From: Prionace glauca
Taxonomy: Eukaryota > Chordata > Chondrichthyes > Carcharhiniformes > Carcharhinidae
Direction of reading: 5' to 3'
Assembly (NCBI GenBank): GCA_037974335.1
Contig: CM075760.1
Span: 56,290,890-56,354,889 of the forward strand
DNA length: 64,000 nucleotides
The translations under genes and the position numbers were made by a program. Every line of letters starts with the position of its first letter. Position 1 is the stretch's first letter. The notes below the pieces were generated by a model that saw only the letters and a program-made list of their open reading frames with translations, was not told the origin of the DNA and made no database searches. This document shows, one piece after another, positions 1 to 11,194 of this stretch.

Positions 1-237
1 CCCCAATCTCCAACCATCTTTTCCTTTATAACTTGTTTGTTACTTCCCAATCCATACCCTTCTTTCCTGGAATTCCATGTTTCAACCCTCCAATAGGATT
101 TCTGTCTCTGCCAGAGTGCAGACACAGCTCTGTCTCATTGCCCTTCTCATTCTGTTTATAATAAGCCAAATCCACCAGTGTTCGTAAACAATTCCCTCAT
201 TTATTTTAGCTTAAACAGGACTTTTAATTGTTGGTTA

Positions 238-460
238 AGTTGGTCTCGCCATGTGTGCGTGAGTTTGCTCCGAGTGCTCCAGTTTCCTCATGCGCAAGAT
301 GTGAAGGTTAGGTTGATTGACTATGCTAAATTGACTCTTAATGTCAGGGGGATTAGTAGGGTAAATGGATTAAGGGGTTAGGTTTGGGTGGGATTGTTGT
401 TGGTGCAGGCTCGATGGGCCAAATGACCTTCTTCAGCTCTGTAGGGATTCTATGACAGGA
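238..460 (+). mobile_element. SINE fragment, 3' part
   Basis: The stretch shows the phrase set typical of the tRNA-derived SINE seen elsewhere in the window (a 'gctccagtttcctc' segment, a 'gctaaattgactctt' segment) and ends in a 'gctcgatgggcc...ttctatga' tail. The tRNA head is missing. Bases 1-237 hold nothing I can name. Confidence 0.6.
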
Positions 461-624
461 ATCTTAGATAATCAATTGAAGAAAAATACTTGTCAATATA
501 GAATGGAAAAATACACTTCACAGAACAGACTTATAATTTATGTTGGTTGATCAGGCTGAAGATGTGTAATTCCTTGTTTTCCTTTTTAACAACATTCCTG
601 ATGAGAATCTTGTTGATTTCCAAA

Positions 625-915
625 AACATAGAAAATAGAAGCAGGAGTAGGTCATTTGACCCTTCAAGCCTGCTCTGCAATTCAATATGATCATGACTGA
701 TCCCCTATCTCAACATCATTCTCCACTGATCTCCCCAAATTCCTTGAAGCTTTTAGAGTCTGAATAGATCTCAGAAGGAAACAGATGTATTTCTAATGTT
801 CTGGCCTCCACAGCCTTCTGTGCTGGCAAATTCCACAAGTTCACCACTCTCTGCATGAAGAAATTTCTCCTCAACTCCAAAACTTCCCCATATCGTATTT
901 CATATATTATAATCA
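625..915 (-). mobile_element. CR1-type LINE 3' fragment, old
   Basis: Read on the minus strand this is a diverged copy of the CR1 3' end: the 'gcaggagtaggtcatttgac' type segment, 'atgatcatgactgatc', and a decayed end of ORF2 encoding an FFMQRVVNLWN-like peptide that matches the FFTQRVVNLWNSLP segment of the younger copies. It is clearly older than the copy at 1105-1695. Confidence 0.7.
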
Positions 916-1104
916 TGTCTCATTTCAGGCATTATCAAGACCTTTATTTTAGATGGTCTTTTATTACCTAAGAATAACTCAAATTTTCTTTGCCTTTTTT
1001 TCCTAAATTAACTGAAATTCAAGTAGAAGTATTATTGTGCAAAAGAAATTGTTTTTGACACTGAGGAACCACTTGATTGTTAGTTGTTAGTTTCTTTTTG
1101 TTCT

Positions 1105-1695
1105 GACAATAAGAAATAGGAGCAGGAGTAGGCCACCTGGCCCTTCGAGCCTGCCCCGCCATTCAATAAGATCATGGCTGATCTGTCGTGGCTCAGCTCC
1201 ACCTTCCCGCCCTCTCCCCATAACCCTTAATCCCTTCTCTTATCAAAAACCCATCAACCCGTTTCTTAAAAATATTTAGCGAGGCAGCCTCCACCACTTC
1301 AACGGGCAGAGAATTCCAGAGATTCACCACCCTTTGAGTGAAGAAGTTCCTCCTCAACTCTGTTCTAAACCGCCTCCCCTTTATCTTGAGGCTGTGCCCC
1401 CTAGTCCTACTGTCTTTTTTGAGCGGGAAGAGTCTCTCCACCTCTATCCTATCCATCCCATTCATCATCTTATACGTCTCAATGAGATCTCCCCTCATTC
1501 TTCTAAACTCTAACGAGTACAAGCCATGTTTATTCAGCCTCTCCTCATAGCTCAATCCCCTCAATTCCGGTATCAGCCGAGTAAACCTCCTCTGCACTCC
1601 CTCCAGGGCCAAAATATCCTTGCGCAGGTGCGGCGCCCAAAACTGCACACAGTACTCCAGCTGCGGCCTCACCAATGCCCTATACAGCTGCAGCA
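1105..1695 (-). mobile_element. CR1-type LINE, 5'-truncated 3' end
   Basis: A young, 5'-truncated CR1 copy on the minus strand. The reading frame at 1193-1696 encodes the C-terminal end of the reverse-transcriptase ORF: LYRALVRPQLEYCVQFW, then RRNFFTQRVVNLWNSLP and the KRVDGFLIREGIKGYGERAG end. The 3' UTR carries the 'gatcagccatgatcttattg' and 'aaataggagcaggagtaggc' segments (given here as sense or antisense). It is very close to the copies at 19131, 21572, 46789, 50256, 54606 and 59646, so this subfamily was active recently. It cannot be autonomous because the endonuclease and most of the RT domain are absent. Confidence 0.9.
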
Positions 1696-1796
1696 AGAAT
1701 GTGATTATTCCCTTTAAATTTGCCTTTGGATATTCACATCAGCCATTCATATCAATTTATTTTATCGATTTCAATTTGAGGAATAATCTCTTAAGA

Positions 1797-1932
1797 TAAA
1801 AGCAAATTACTGCGGCTGCTGGCGTCTGAAACAAAAACAGAAAATACTGGGCAATTTCAGCAGGTCTGATAGTATCTGTGGAGAGAGAATGGAGCCAACA
1901 TTCTGAGTCTAGATGACCCTTCATCAGAGCTC
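1797..1932 (+). repeat. Dispersed repeat ('aaaacagaaaatactgg' family)
   Basis: The segment with 'aaaacagaaaatactgg', 'cagcaggtctga', 'tctgtggagagaga' and 'acccttcatcagagct' has the look of a middle-repetitive element I associate with shark genomes. Class not determined from this copy. Confidence 0.5.
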
Positions 1933-2062
1933 AACAATTGTACCCAGCCTTGTTGACTTTAAATGATTATTTACATCAGAGATAAACGTTTGCAATCAGA
2001 TTTGAGGTAACTTCCAACAGCTGAACAGTGCAGAGACATGGGATCAGCATATTGAATTTGTT

Positions 2063-2137
2063 GATCAGCCATGATTATAATGATTGGTGGAGCAGGCTTG
2101 AAGGGCCAAATGCCTACTCCTGCTTCTCGTTTCTATG
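2063..2137 (+). mobile_element. CR1 3'-end scrap
   Basis: About 75 bases matching the CR1 3' UTR: 'gatcagccatgat', 'ggagcaggcttgaagggcc', 'cctactcctgcttct'. Nothing else of the element is present. Confidence 0.6.
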
Positions 2138-2689
2138 GCAGCGCATTCCACATCCAGAATTCAGCAGCATTCTGATTTCTGGGCTGCCATTACTGCATGC
2201 CTGATAATACATTCATTGTCACCAGTTAGCAGCAAGGGCAGGTTGTGGACCTTCATTTTGCTGAATGAGTGCTGGAGAGAGGATGTCTAGTGTCGAAGGC
2301 TACAGGCAGTGACCCAGAACAAGGTCAGGGCCAGCACTTTTAAAGGCTTCCTGCATGGGACAGTGTGAGCTGGCTGATCGGATGATCATTCGAGTGGATT
2401 AACTATACAGAGAAAAGATATGGGCATTTTCCAGTCTGTCCAGTTAAGTGCATTAAATTGTTGATCTCTGCAAACTATGTTAGTTTTCAGAGGCAGTAAT
2501 TTTAAAAATCAGCAATACCTTTTGGCATTGAGGAGCTGGACATTAGTTACATATTTCCAAATGTCTGTGCCATTGGAGCAGGGGGAGAGGGGGACCAGAA
2601 GACCAAACCAGCCCTGAGGCTGCCTTGCTGCATGACGTTCATCAATGATGTGGTCAGCTCATGTCAACCGCTGGCAAGACAGGGAAGTC
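2138..2689. other. Unassigned intergenic DNA
   Basis: I see no gene, no clear repeat family and no long open frame here. Confidence 0.5.
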
Positions 2690-2795
2690 ATGATGTGGAG
2701 ATGCTGGCGTTGGACTGGTCTAAACACAGTAAGAAGTGTCACAACACCAGGTTAATGTCCAACAGGTTTATTTGGTCGTAAGTAAAAATTACTAT
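2690..2795 (+). repeat. Dispersed repeat ('gatgtggagatgctgg' family)
   Basis: This copy contains 'gatgtggagatgctgg', 'cacagtaagaagtgtcacaa' and 'tccaacaggtttattt'. Two more pieces of the same family lie at 33160-33260 and, in reverse orientation, at 62030-62105. Confidence 0.65.
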
Positions 2796-2799
2796 TTTT

Positions 2800-2945
2800 A
2801 ATTACTATAAGGCAGGGAAACCCAGCCACTCACGCAGATTCAGAGAGCACGTACAAACTCCCCACAGACAGTCACCCAAGGCCGGAATTGAACCTGGGTC
2901 CCTGGCGCTGTGAGGAAGCTGTGCTAACGACTGTGCCTCCGTCCA
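2800..2945 (-). mobile_element. tRNA-derived SINE fragment
   Basis: On the minus strand this reads as the head of the common SINE: the 'ccagggacccaggttcaatt' B-box region and the 'gtgtttgcacgtgctct'-like body. Only the first half of the element is present. It lies between the repeat at 2690 and the promoter-like block at 3110. Confidence 0.7.
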
Positions 2946-3109
2946 AATCTTTACAGCTATATTTAACAAACTCTTTTGTGAAAGGGGCATCACAATCAAA
3001 TCCCGTGACAACCCACTTTGTGTGGTCGCCCCATCTCAACCCAAGCCCACGTATTTTCACCCAGTCCCAGGAGTTTGGAGACTGGCTGAATAATGGCAGC
3101 CGGATACCC

Positions 3110-3425
3110 ACAATCCAGGGCGCTGGGGAAACCGCGCTATTCGCCATACAGGCAGGCGGCCCGGAATGCGCATGTCCCGGGGCGGGAAGGTGCGCATGTG
3201 CGGAGGAAGTCCCACCGATCATTATGTCGCGTGAGATGTTGACCAATGAGAATAGTTGGAGGACCGGAAGCCCAGTGGTCCTCCAGCCAATCAGAGCGCG
3301 GGCTTTGTGTGAGTGCAGATTGAGCTTCAGACTCAAACCACTTCCTTTTCACCCCTTTCCATTCCTTTTCCCATTCTGGGAGAAATTGCGGACTTGCAGC
3401 AACTGAAGGGAAAGGAAGTGAGTCG
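3110..3425 (+). promoter_or_regulatory. Promoter-like block and probable first exon of the zinc-finger gene at 4036
   Basis: CpG content rises here. I see NRF1-like 'gcgcatgtgcgg' and 'gcgcatg', a GC box 'ggggcggg', an ETS-like 'accggaagc', and CCAAT boxes ('gaccaatgag', 'agccaatcag'). The block ends in 'gggaaaggaagtgagt', where 'gtgagt' at about 3418 could be a 5' splice site. The segment 3376-3440 is closely similar to 32695-32775 in front of another finger gene, which supports a shared, duplicated first exon. No transcript evidence is available. Confidence 0.6.
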
Positions 3426-4035
3426 AGGGAGGCTGCAGACTCTGGAACGGTTGTCAATGTCTCTCTTAATGACATTAACATCCTTGAGCTCCCTCAGCTT
3501 AATACATTTATTTGTCTGGCTAAAAGGATGGTTTATTTTCCTAATGTTCACAATTAAAGAGGTGGATCCCCAGGAGATAGCTGATATTAAGGAGACAGTA
3601 AATTAATATAGGATAGGGATATGTCTAGTGTTGATCTATGATGTATATTAGATGCAGGGTAAGAATGACGGAAGAAAGTAAAGAATTTTCTATAAAAATT
3701 AGAATTGTCTTTTCTGAATTTCTAAGTTGCACCGATTGTTATGAATTTTGGAACTCATTTTACAGAATAACAGAATTGAACTTCTCAAAACAAATATTTG
3801 TGGTGATCTGACAGATTAACTTGATAAATCGGCACCTGAACAACATTGGCCTTTGGAATCTACAAAGAGAAATATTTATGTGTTCTGTCTGCTTCAAGAG
3901 ATTTCAACCATAAGTGTGATTGGAAAACATGGAGGTATGGACACAATTGAGTGTTCCAGTGCACTGGCTGTGGAATAAAACATCAACCAGTTACACAGCT
4001 TGAAAAGACATCACTAGTCACTGTTCAGGCTTTTT

Positions 4036-5274
4036 ATGTGTGGACGAGGCTTCAACTCACTGTCAAACTGGGAGAGACACATGGACACCAGCACCATGGA
4101 GAAACCATGGAAATGTGGAGACTGTGGTAAAGGATTCAATTTCCCATATCAGCTGGAAACTCATCGACGCAGTCACACTGGGGAGAAGCCATTCACCTGC
4201 TTGGTGTGTGGGAAGGGATTCGCTCATTCATCCTCCCTGCAGACACACAAACGAGTTCATACAGGGGAGAGGCCATTCATCTGTCCTGAGTGCAGGAAAG
4301 GATTCACAAGTTCATCCCACTTGCAGACACACAAGAGAGTTCACAGTGGGGAGAGGCCATTCACCTGCTCTGATTGTGGGAAGGGATTCAGTGATTCATC
4401 CAACCTGCTGATGCACCAACGAGTTCACACCAGGGAGAGGCGGTTCACCTGCTCGGAGTGCAGAAAGGAATTCACTCAATTATCCCACCTACAGTCACAT
4501 GAGCGCATTCACACTGGGGAGAGACCATTTAGCTGCTCTGAGTGTGGGAAGACATTCAGTGATTCATCTAACCTGCTGAGGCACCAGCGAGTTCACACTG
4601 GGGAGAGGCCATTCGCCTGCTCCGAGTGTGGGAAAGGATTTACTGATTCAACCAACCTGCTGATGCACCAGAGGGTTCATACCAGAGAGAGACCATTCCC
4701 CTGCTTAACATGTGGGAAGAGATTCAGTGACTCATTCAGTCTGCTGATGCACCAACGAGTTCACACTGGGGAGAAACCATTCACCTGCTTTACCTGTGGG
4801 AAGGGATTTAGTCGCTCATCCCATCTGTTGATGCACCAGCGAATTCACACTGGGGAGAGGCCATTCACCTGCCCCGAGTGTGGGAAGGGATTTACTGATT
4901 CATCCCATCTACTGACACATCAGCGAGTTCACACTGGGGAAAGACCATTGATGTGTCCTGAGTGTGGGAAGGGTTTCCCTGATGGATCCAATCTGCAGAA
5001 ACACCGTCGAGTGCACACTGGGGAGAGACCATTCACTTGCTCCGATTGTGAGAAAGCATTCACTCAGTCATCCCACCTGCGGACACACCAGCGGGTTCAC
5101 ACCGGGGAGAGACCATTCACCTGCTCTCAGTGTGGGCAAGAATTCAGTAATTCATCCAATCTGCAGGCACACCAGCGAATTCACACTGGGGAGAGACAGT
5201 TTATCTGCTCTGTGTGTGGGAAGGGATTCATTCACTCATCACAGCTGCTGAGACACCACCAAGTTCACAAGTGA
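4036..5274 (+). CDS. C2H2 zinc-finger protein, 14 fingers (ZNF-1)
   Basis: Probable nuclear DNA-binding transcription factor of the poly-C2H2 (Kruppel-type) class. Fourteen uninterrupted C-x2-C-x12-H-x3-H fingers run from residue ~25 to the end, joined mostly by HTGE[KR]P linkers, then a stop directly after the last finger (VHK). No KRAB, SCAN or BTB domain is visible, but these would be in separate upstream exons. The frame opens just after an in-frame stop; residues 1-20 are a degenerate finger. A likely true start is the ATG at 4096 ([14 protein letters not shown]), which has a strong context (gcaccATGg) and matches the first residues of the minus-strand gene at 11953. Upstream, 3890-4035 holds further decayed finger sequence. 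DNA target and biological role cannot be told from sequence alone. Confidence 0.9.
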   Translation: MCGRGFNSLSNWERHMDTSTMEKPWKCGDCGKGFNFPYQLETHRRSHTGEKPFTCLVCGKGFAHSSSLQTHKRVHTGERPFICPECRKGFTSSSHLQTHKRVHSGERPFTCSDCGKGFSDSSNLLMHQRVHTRERRFTCSECRKEFTQLSHLQSHERIHTGERPFSCSECGKTFSDSSNLLRHQRVHTGERPFACSECGKGFTDSTNLLMHQRVHTRERPFPCLTCGKRFSDSFSLLMHQRVHTGEKPFTCFTCGKGFSRSSHLLMHQRIHTGERPFTCPECGKGFTDSSHLLTHQRVHTGERPLMCPECGKGFPDGSNLQKHRRVHTGERPFTCSDCEKAFTQSSHLRTHQRVHTGERPFTCSQCGQEFSNSSNLQAHQRIHTGERQFICSVCGKGFIHSSQLLRHHQVHK

Positions 5275-5589
5275 TTACAGAGATTGGATTCTGCTGTTAA
5301 TCACATCCAGGACTGAACCATGTTCATTCTGACAGTTGGTGAAGTGGGAGGGTCGGATGGTTTCTTTCTGCTGGATTGGCCGGTCTCACAATTTTGCTTC
5401 CAGAGGGCTGGTGCTGTTTGAGCCTGAGAGTGTACATTTCCACTGAAATGATCCACAAAAGTTGAAGACGACATTTATTCTATCCTACACAGTAAATAAT
5501 GTTTTTCCTACCACTACAAGTAGACCTAAAAGAAATATATTTGTCTCTGTTCCATTGAGTCTACAGCACAGGGTCAGGGCAGTCAGCTG

Positions 5590-5880
5590 AATTGGTCTGT
5601 GTCAGTATTTATGCTCCACATCAGACTTCACTCACCCTTCCTCATCTCCCCGCATCAGCATATCCTTCTATTCCTTTCTCCCTCATGTATATATCCAGCT
5701 TCCCCTTAAGTGTATTCATGCTGTTCACCTCAACCACTGGCTGTGTAGTGAGTTCCACATTCTCACCACTCACTGGGTAAAGAGGTTTCTCATTAAATCC
5801 CTATTGGATTATTGAACCCCTTCATAATCTTAGAGACTTCCACCAGGTCACCCTTCAGTCTTCTCTTTAGTAAAAAGCAG
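5590..5880 (-). mobile_element. Old CR1-type LINE 3' fragment
   Basis: Minus-strand CR1-like tail: 'ccaccaggtcacccttcagtc'-type sequence corresponds to the LRGDLIEVYKIMKG region of the RT C-terminus. Strongly diverged. The 300 bases before it (5275-5590) are the 3' flank of the finger gene, with no other feature seen. Confidence 0.6.
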
Positions 5881-6064
5881 CCCATCGTTCGAAATGTGTC
5901 AAATTTAGACTTAGCCTTTAACAATGACTTTGATGTGGGCACATTGTGGAAAACAAGAAAAAAATGTATTTTTATAGCACCTCTCACAACCACAGGGTAT
6001 CAGATGAAGATATGAAACAGGAGCCTGTTCTGCCATTCAAGATGAGCAATACTAAGGAAATTTG

Positions 6065-6461
6065 GCATGTCAGATACCAACTTTTACAGATGCACCATAG
6101 AAAGCATTCTTTCTGGTTGTATCACAGCTTGGTATGGCTCCTCCTGTGCCCAAAACCACAAAGAACTACAAAAGGTCATGAATGTTGTCCAATCCATCAT
6201 GCAATGGATGGATTGGGCTACATTCCTCCCATCCATTGACTCTGTCTACACTTCCCGCTGCCTTGGCAAAGCAGCCAGACACTCCTGTCATACTCTCGAG
6301 AAACATACAAAACTCTGAGGTCATGCACCAACCAACTCAAAAACAACTTCTTCCCTGCTGCTGTCAGACTTTTGACTGGACTTGTCTTGCATTAAGTTGA
6401 TCCTTCTCTACAGTGACTACAACACTACATTCTGTACCCTTTTGTTTCTTTGTGAACGGTA
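6065..6461 (+). mobile_element. L2-like LINE 3' portion, left half (interrupted)
   Basis: Encodes decayed peptides of a non-LTR reverse-transcriptase C-terminus (TNFYRCTIESILSGCITAWY) followed by 3' UTR ('acttttgactggacttgt', 'tctttgtgaacggta'). The element stops abruptly at 'gaacggta' and continues at 8593, so a CR1 has inserted inside it. The clade name (L2-like) is my best guess from the peptide and the (AAATC)n tail. Confidence 0.75.
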
Positions 6462-8592
6462 CTTTGCGTCGGTATTCACGCAGGAGAGGGGTCTGATTCT
6501 GGTGCTGTGCTTGAGGAGTTTGAGGATCCGTTGAGGGAAATAGTCATCACGAGGGAAGAGCTGTTGGGACATTTAGACAGTATAAAGACGGATAAATCTC
6601 CAGAGCCTGATGGCATCTATCCCAGGCTGCTAAGGGAGGTGAGGGATGAAATTGCTGGGCCTCTGACGCAAATCTTTGTCTCTTCTTTGGACACAGGTGA
6701 GGTCCCAGAGGATTGATGGATTGCAAATGTAGTACCGTTGTTTAAAAAGGGTCAGAGGGATAACCCAGGGAACTATAGGCCGGTGAGCTTGACTTCAGTT
6801 ATAGGCAAGATAATGGAGAGGATCCTCAAGGATAGGACGTATGAACATCTGGAGCGCTGCAATCTGATCAGGGATACGCAGCATGGCTTCGTTACAGGGA
6901 GGTTGTGCCTTACGAATCTATTGGAATTTTTTGAAGAGGTGACAAAAACGGTTGACGAAGGACAAGCCGTTGATGTTGTCTATATGGATTTCAGTAAGGC
7001 GTTTGACAAGGTCCCTCATGGTAGGCTGATAGAAAAGGTGAAGGCTCATAGGATACAAGGCCAGGTATGTAGGTGGGTGGAGAACTGGCTTGGGAGGAGG
7101 AGACAGCGGGTAGTAGTGGAAGGCTCCTTTTCCAATTGGAGGTCTGTCACCAGTGGTGTGCCGCAGGGCTCGGTACTAGGACCTCTACTATTTGTAGTAT
7201 ATATTAATGACTTGGAAGAGGGGGTGGGTGGTGTGATCAGCAAATTTGCTGATGACACTAAGATGGTTGGATTGGCGGGTACTGAGGAGCAGTGCCTGGC
7301 AATGCAACAGGACACAGACAGGCTGGTAGATTGGGCGGATAGATGGCAAATGGAATTTAATCCGGAGAAATGCAAGGTGATGCACTTTGGCCGGAATAAT
7401 GTGGAGGGGAGTTATACGATAAAAGGTAGAACTATCCGGAGTATAGATACGCAGAGAGACCTGGGGGTGCAAGTGCACAAGTCCCTGAAGGTGTCGGTGC
7501 AGGTGCAGAATGTGATGAGGAAAGCGTATGGTATGTTAGCCTTCATAGGAAGGGGTATAGAATATAAGAGTAGGAGTCTGATGTTGCAGTTGTATAGAAT
7601 GTTGGTTAGGCCTCACCTGGAGTACTGCGTCCAGTTCTGGTCGCCGCACTACCAGAAGGATATAGAGATCCTGGAGAGAGTGCAGAGGAGATTTACCAGG
7701 ATGTTGCCTGGTATGGAAGGGCTGTCTTACGAGGAAAGATTAAACGAACTTGGGCTGTTTTCCTTTGAGAGACGTCGGCTGAGGGGGGATCTAATAGAGG
7801 TTTATAAGATTATGAAGGGGATAGATAGAGTAAATGGTGGTAAGCTTTTTCCGCTAATAGAAATGGATAGAATGAGGGGTCACGGGCTTAGGGTGAGGGG
7901 GGCTAGGTATAAGTCAAATATTAGAGGGCAGTTTTTCACGCAAAGGGTAGTGGGGATGTGGAATGCACTGCCGAGTAAGGTGGTGGAAGCAGGGTTGTTT
8001 AAGAGTCACTTGGACAGCCACATGAGCGGTCGACATATAGGGGGATATAGCAGGCCTTACTGAACATTGTAGGCTTGGGATTCCGTTTTTGCCTCAGGGA
8101 TGTAGAGTCTTCGCCTGTTTAATAATGAATTTTTTGTCTCCACAGGCATTTAAGTCCACCTTGTTGACCAGTAAGGGGCATGCATGCGGCAGGTTGTGGT
8201 GGGCTACTCTTGGATGTTGCTTCGGGAGTTGCCTACTGCTTCATGTCGTTGGTGTGCTTAAACTGGACCATCTCGAGGGCAACATGACAGCTCAGAGACT
8301 ATCTCTGTTGCTGTGCGGACACATGGATTTGGGCCTGTGTCCGTGGGAGTTTGCGCGTTCTCCCCATGGTTGCGTGGGTTTTCTCCGGGTGCTCCGGTTT
8401 CCTCCCACATCCCAAAAATGTGCTTTTAGGCTGATTGATTGGGTAACAAATTGTCTCTATATTGGACCTCCCTGATCCTCGCACATTAGGCGTCGGCTAA
8501 AATCATGAATAGGTCACTGAGACAACGGGATGGCGGCGCGGGCTCGTTGGGCCGAAGGGCCTGTTTCCCGTGTTGTGTTGTTCTTTGTTCTT
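6462..8592 (+). mobile_element. CR1-type LINE, 5'-truncated, nested in an L2-like LINE
   Basis: Starts inside ORF2 and runs to a 3' end reading 'gggccgaagggcctgtttcc...ttctttgttctt'. GGTA occurs at both junctions (6459-6462 and 8593-8596), a possible 4-bp target duplication. The subfamily differs from the young copies at 1105 or 21572 and resembles the minus-strand copy at 60195. The 3' UTR (8064-8590) is unusually long; 8340-8460 holds a SINE-like segment ('cgcgttctccccatgg', 'ctccggtttcctcccaca'), so a further small insertion is probable. Confidence 0.8.
6507..8063 (+). pseudogene. CR1 ORF2, reverse-transcriptase part
   Basis: C-terminal part of a CR1 ORF2 protein, which would copy element RNA into DNA at the target site. 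Visible blocks in order: DKSPEPDGIYPRLL, NPGNYRPVSLTSVIGK, YMDFSKAFDKVPHGRL, TSGVPQGSVLGPLLF, the catalytic FADDTK box, and the C-terminal LVRPHLEYCVQFW region. The endonuclease domain is absent (5' truncation). The frame is interrupted by one TGA at 6714-6716, in a context (EDxWIANVVPLFKKG) where family members have no stop; from 6738 to the stop at 8061 it is open for 441 residues. One stop only suggests a moderately young copy. Confidence 0.85.
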
Positions 8593-8672
8593 GGTATGCT
8601 TTGTATAGCACGCAAGAAACAATATTTTTCACCGTATGTCAGTGCAGACGATAATAAATCAAATCAAATCAT
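8593..8672 (+). mobile_element. L2-like LINE 3' tail, right half
   Basis: Continuation of the element broken at 6461: 'ggtatgctttgtatagcacg', a 'tttttcaccgtatg' segment and the terminal 'aataaatcaaatcaaatc' tail. The same tail is seen complete at 47950-48035. Confidence 0.8.
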
Positions 8673-8775
8673 GACTGATCTGATTGAAATCTCAACTCCA
8701 CATTCCCATCTACCCCAATACCTTTCAGCACCTTGTTTACCTGGAATCTATCTAACTCTGCCTTTGTCCTGAAGC
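8673..8775 (-). mobile_element. Old CR1/LINE 3' scrap
   Basis: 'catgactgatctgat', 'ctaccccaatacctttcagc' and 'atctatctaactctgccttt' match, on the minus strand, the 3' UTR of old CR1-like copies such as the one at 28345. Confidence 0.55.
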
Positions 8776-10145
8776 ATTATACAGTGAATGAAGTTCTGTG
8801 AATTGTAGTGACTGTTGTAGTGGAGGAAACTGCAGGCCTGGGTAATCAAATTTAGTTTTATAATCAATCATTTTCATGCCATATTCATTGTTATAAGTAA
8901 CAAGGTCAAGGAAGCCATTTTAAAATAGAACATGTGGCTTCTAACAACCGATTCACCTTCTGTCAGTTGTCTTTATTTGCTACAAATCGATTTTATATTA
9001 ACAGTCTGTCATGAAGCATATGATTATTCAGTAATGAACCTTGTTTAAGGTATCGTTAGTGACTCAGTGTAAGAGACAATTATATCATAAAGGCGAGAGC
9101 TTTATTTTAAAATTTTAACACTGAATAACCTGAAATGTTTCCAGAAACTGCAGAGCTGGCAGAAATTGTTTAAAGAAAAAAAATATTTTCTAATTTTGAT
9201 ATGCTACAGGATATTGTATTCTTCCAAAGTCCAGCTGAAAAATAAGGTTCATTGTTCAGTCTGGTCAGGATTAGTAAGAAAGAAAACTATTGTCTTTCAA
9301 CAAACTATTTTTTTGCACCAGTCTATCTTGCAGTAACCAAGTTTATTAATTAAAGATCACAGTATTACTTAGCTAGCAGTCAGTAACAAATAATTGGAGG
9401 AGTGAGTTAATTGAGTTACAGTTAATAAATTTTTTTGTTTATCTATTAGTGTCACAAGTAGGCTTATAGTAAGAAGCTGAGTTTTATTTGCTGTAAAAAT
9501 GTATCATTTGAATTGCTGTGTAGTAAAGAATGTGCAATGAAGATAAATGTATTGGTAAGAGAGACCTTCAATCTCCAATTTATCTCAAAATTTGAAATTG
9601 TCTGACTACCTAATTGTAGAGAATCAAATAAAGGATTAGTATGAAACTGTGCAATTGTATTATTGTCTAAGTTAATAAGAAAAGGTGGTGTAAATAATTG
9701 GGAATCTAGTTAAATTAATCTGGTAACCAAATTCACCAAATGTCATGTCACAATCAGCCCAACTCTAATATCACTTTGGGGATAATGTAGACATTCCCAC
9801 CATCTTCCTTGCCAGCCAAGTACTGAATATTCATGGGGTTGAGTTCCAGGTAAATTATAGTCAAAGCAGGAACCAGATTTCTGAGGTTGAAATCCACAAA
9901 AACTCCTGTCAAAGAATGAGCCAGAGAGGGTTGACCTTCCACAGACTGATCACCCACGTCAAGTTATAAAAGCCAAAGTTTGAAGTAAACATTTCTTGTA
10001 GAATAAATTTACTTTTAAAATTTACTCAATGGAGAATCCTGCTGCTGCCTTACTTGATTAAAATATTCTTTGATTCAAGGTGAATTTATTAAAGGGCAAG
10101 TTGGGGTGGCTGAAATCAATTAAGATTCAGATATCAAAAACAAGT
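8776..10145. other. AT-rich intergenic DNA
   Basis: No gene or long frame. A short SINE 3' tail on the minus strand is visible at about 9435-9490 ('gtgtcacaagtaggctta'). Otherwise nothing recognised. Confidence 0.5.
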
Positions 10146-10149
10146 AACA

Positions 10150-10595
10150 CAAATCTGAAATTTGAAAACTTGCATTTAGCATTGTTCAGGACCACAGGGT
10201 CTCCCAATGCACTTTCCAACCAATGAAGTATCTTTGAAGTGTGGTCACTGTTGTAATGCAGGAAATGTGGCAGCTAAAGTTTACACAGCAAGATCCCAGA
10301 AGCAGCAACATGATCACGAGCAGATGATCTGTTTTTGTTGATTAATAAATATTGGCCAGAACTCCAAGGATAGCCCCTCCTTCAAAATCATATCTGTGAT
10401 AACTTCTAAGTCCACTTGAAGATGCAGATGGGATGCCTGGGTTGGCACCTCATCCTAAAGACAGCAGCTCCAATTGTGCAGCACTCCCTCAGTGCTGACA
10501 CTTTGAATGTTGGCCTCATGTCAATGGACTGGGATTTGAAAGAACAATCTTCTGATTCAGACTGGAGAGTTTGATCCACTGAGCCGTGACTGATA
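10150..10595 (-). mobile_element. tRNA-derived SINE of a second family, nearly full length
   Basis: On the minus strand the head reads 'cagtcacggctcagtggatc' followed by a B-box-like 'tctttcaaatcccag', i.e. a degenerate tRNA-like promoter. The body includes 'gtgcagcactccctcagtg' and 'ccaatgaagtatctttgaag' (plus-strand wording). This family is distinct from the SINE at 13504. Confidence 0.7.
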
Positions 10596-11194
10596 CAGTG
10601 GACAATAGAAAGTTAGAAAGGGATAGTTCCTCTTTGCCTCCACTACCTAAAAGTAAAAATATCAACTGGATACAAAAACAAGTATTGAGTGCACAAATAT
10701 TGATATTGTTTAGAGCCACAAGCTTTGAGTTCCCATTTGAGCCTCGGGCACCTTTCTGTCTCTATTGCTTGTGTCAATGATAGCCAGACGATGGAGCTAA
10801 GGGCTGAATTTAGCTGAGAATAATGGGGCCTGAGCCCCAGTTGGGGAAGTGCCTGGAGCATCGCACTGATAGAGAGACAGGACGGTGCCGGAGGACTGAA
10901 TGAGAAATGGGCATCCATGATGAGAAAGGAAGAACAACTGGAAACTTAAACCCGCTGTTTCACTCAGTCAGAAACAGATCTCAGATTTACACTAATCTCT
11001 GATTTGACAGCATGTTTCCAGCATTCACATTGTTCTTCCTTTCTGTAATACAGTTGTAGAGTTTCTGTTCCATGTCTAGGAGCTCTAGGAATAGAGCGGC
11101 AGGGACACATTTCTTACACACCTCAGGATTAACCAACACATTAAGGACTAAATGTGAAAGGCAGTAGAAATAACAGAAGAGCTAACCTCTGCAG
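10596..11194. other. Intergenic DNA / 3' flank of the minus-strand finger gene
   Basis: No repeat or gene recognised. The part next to 11194 is presumably 3' UTR of the finger gene on the minus strand; I see no clear polyadenylation signal. Confidence 0.4.

Noticed and set aside
2872-3481. Overlapping frames of 97-172 residues on both strands near 3 kb
   Set aside because: They cross a SINE and the promoter-like block and show no protein character.
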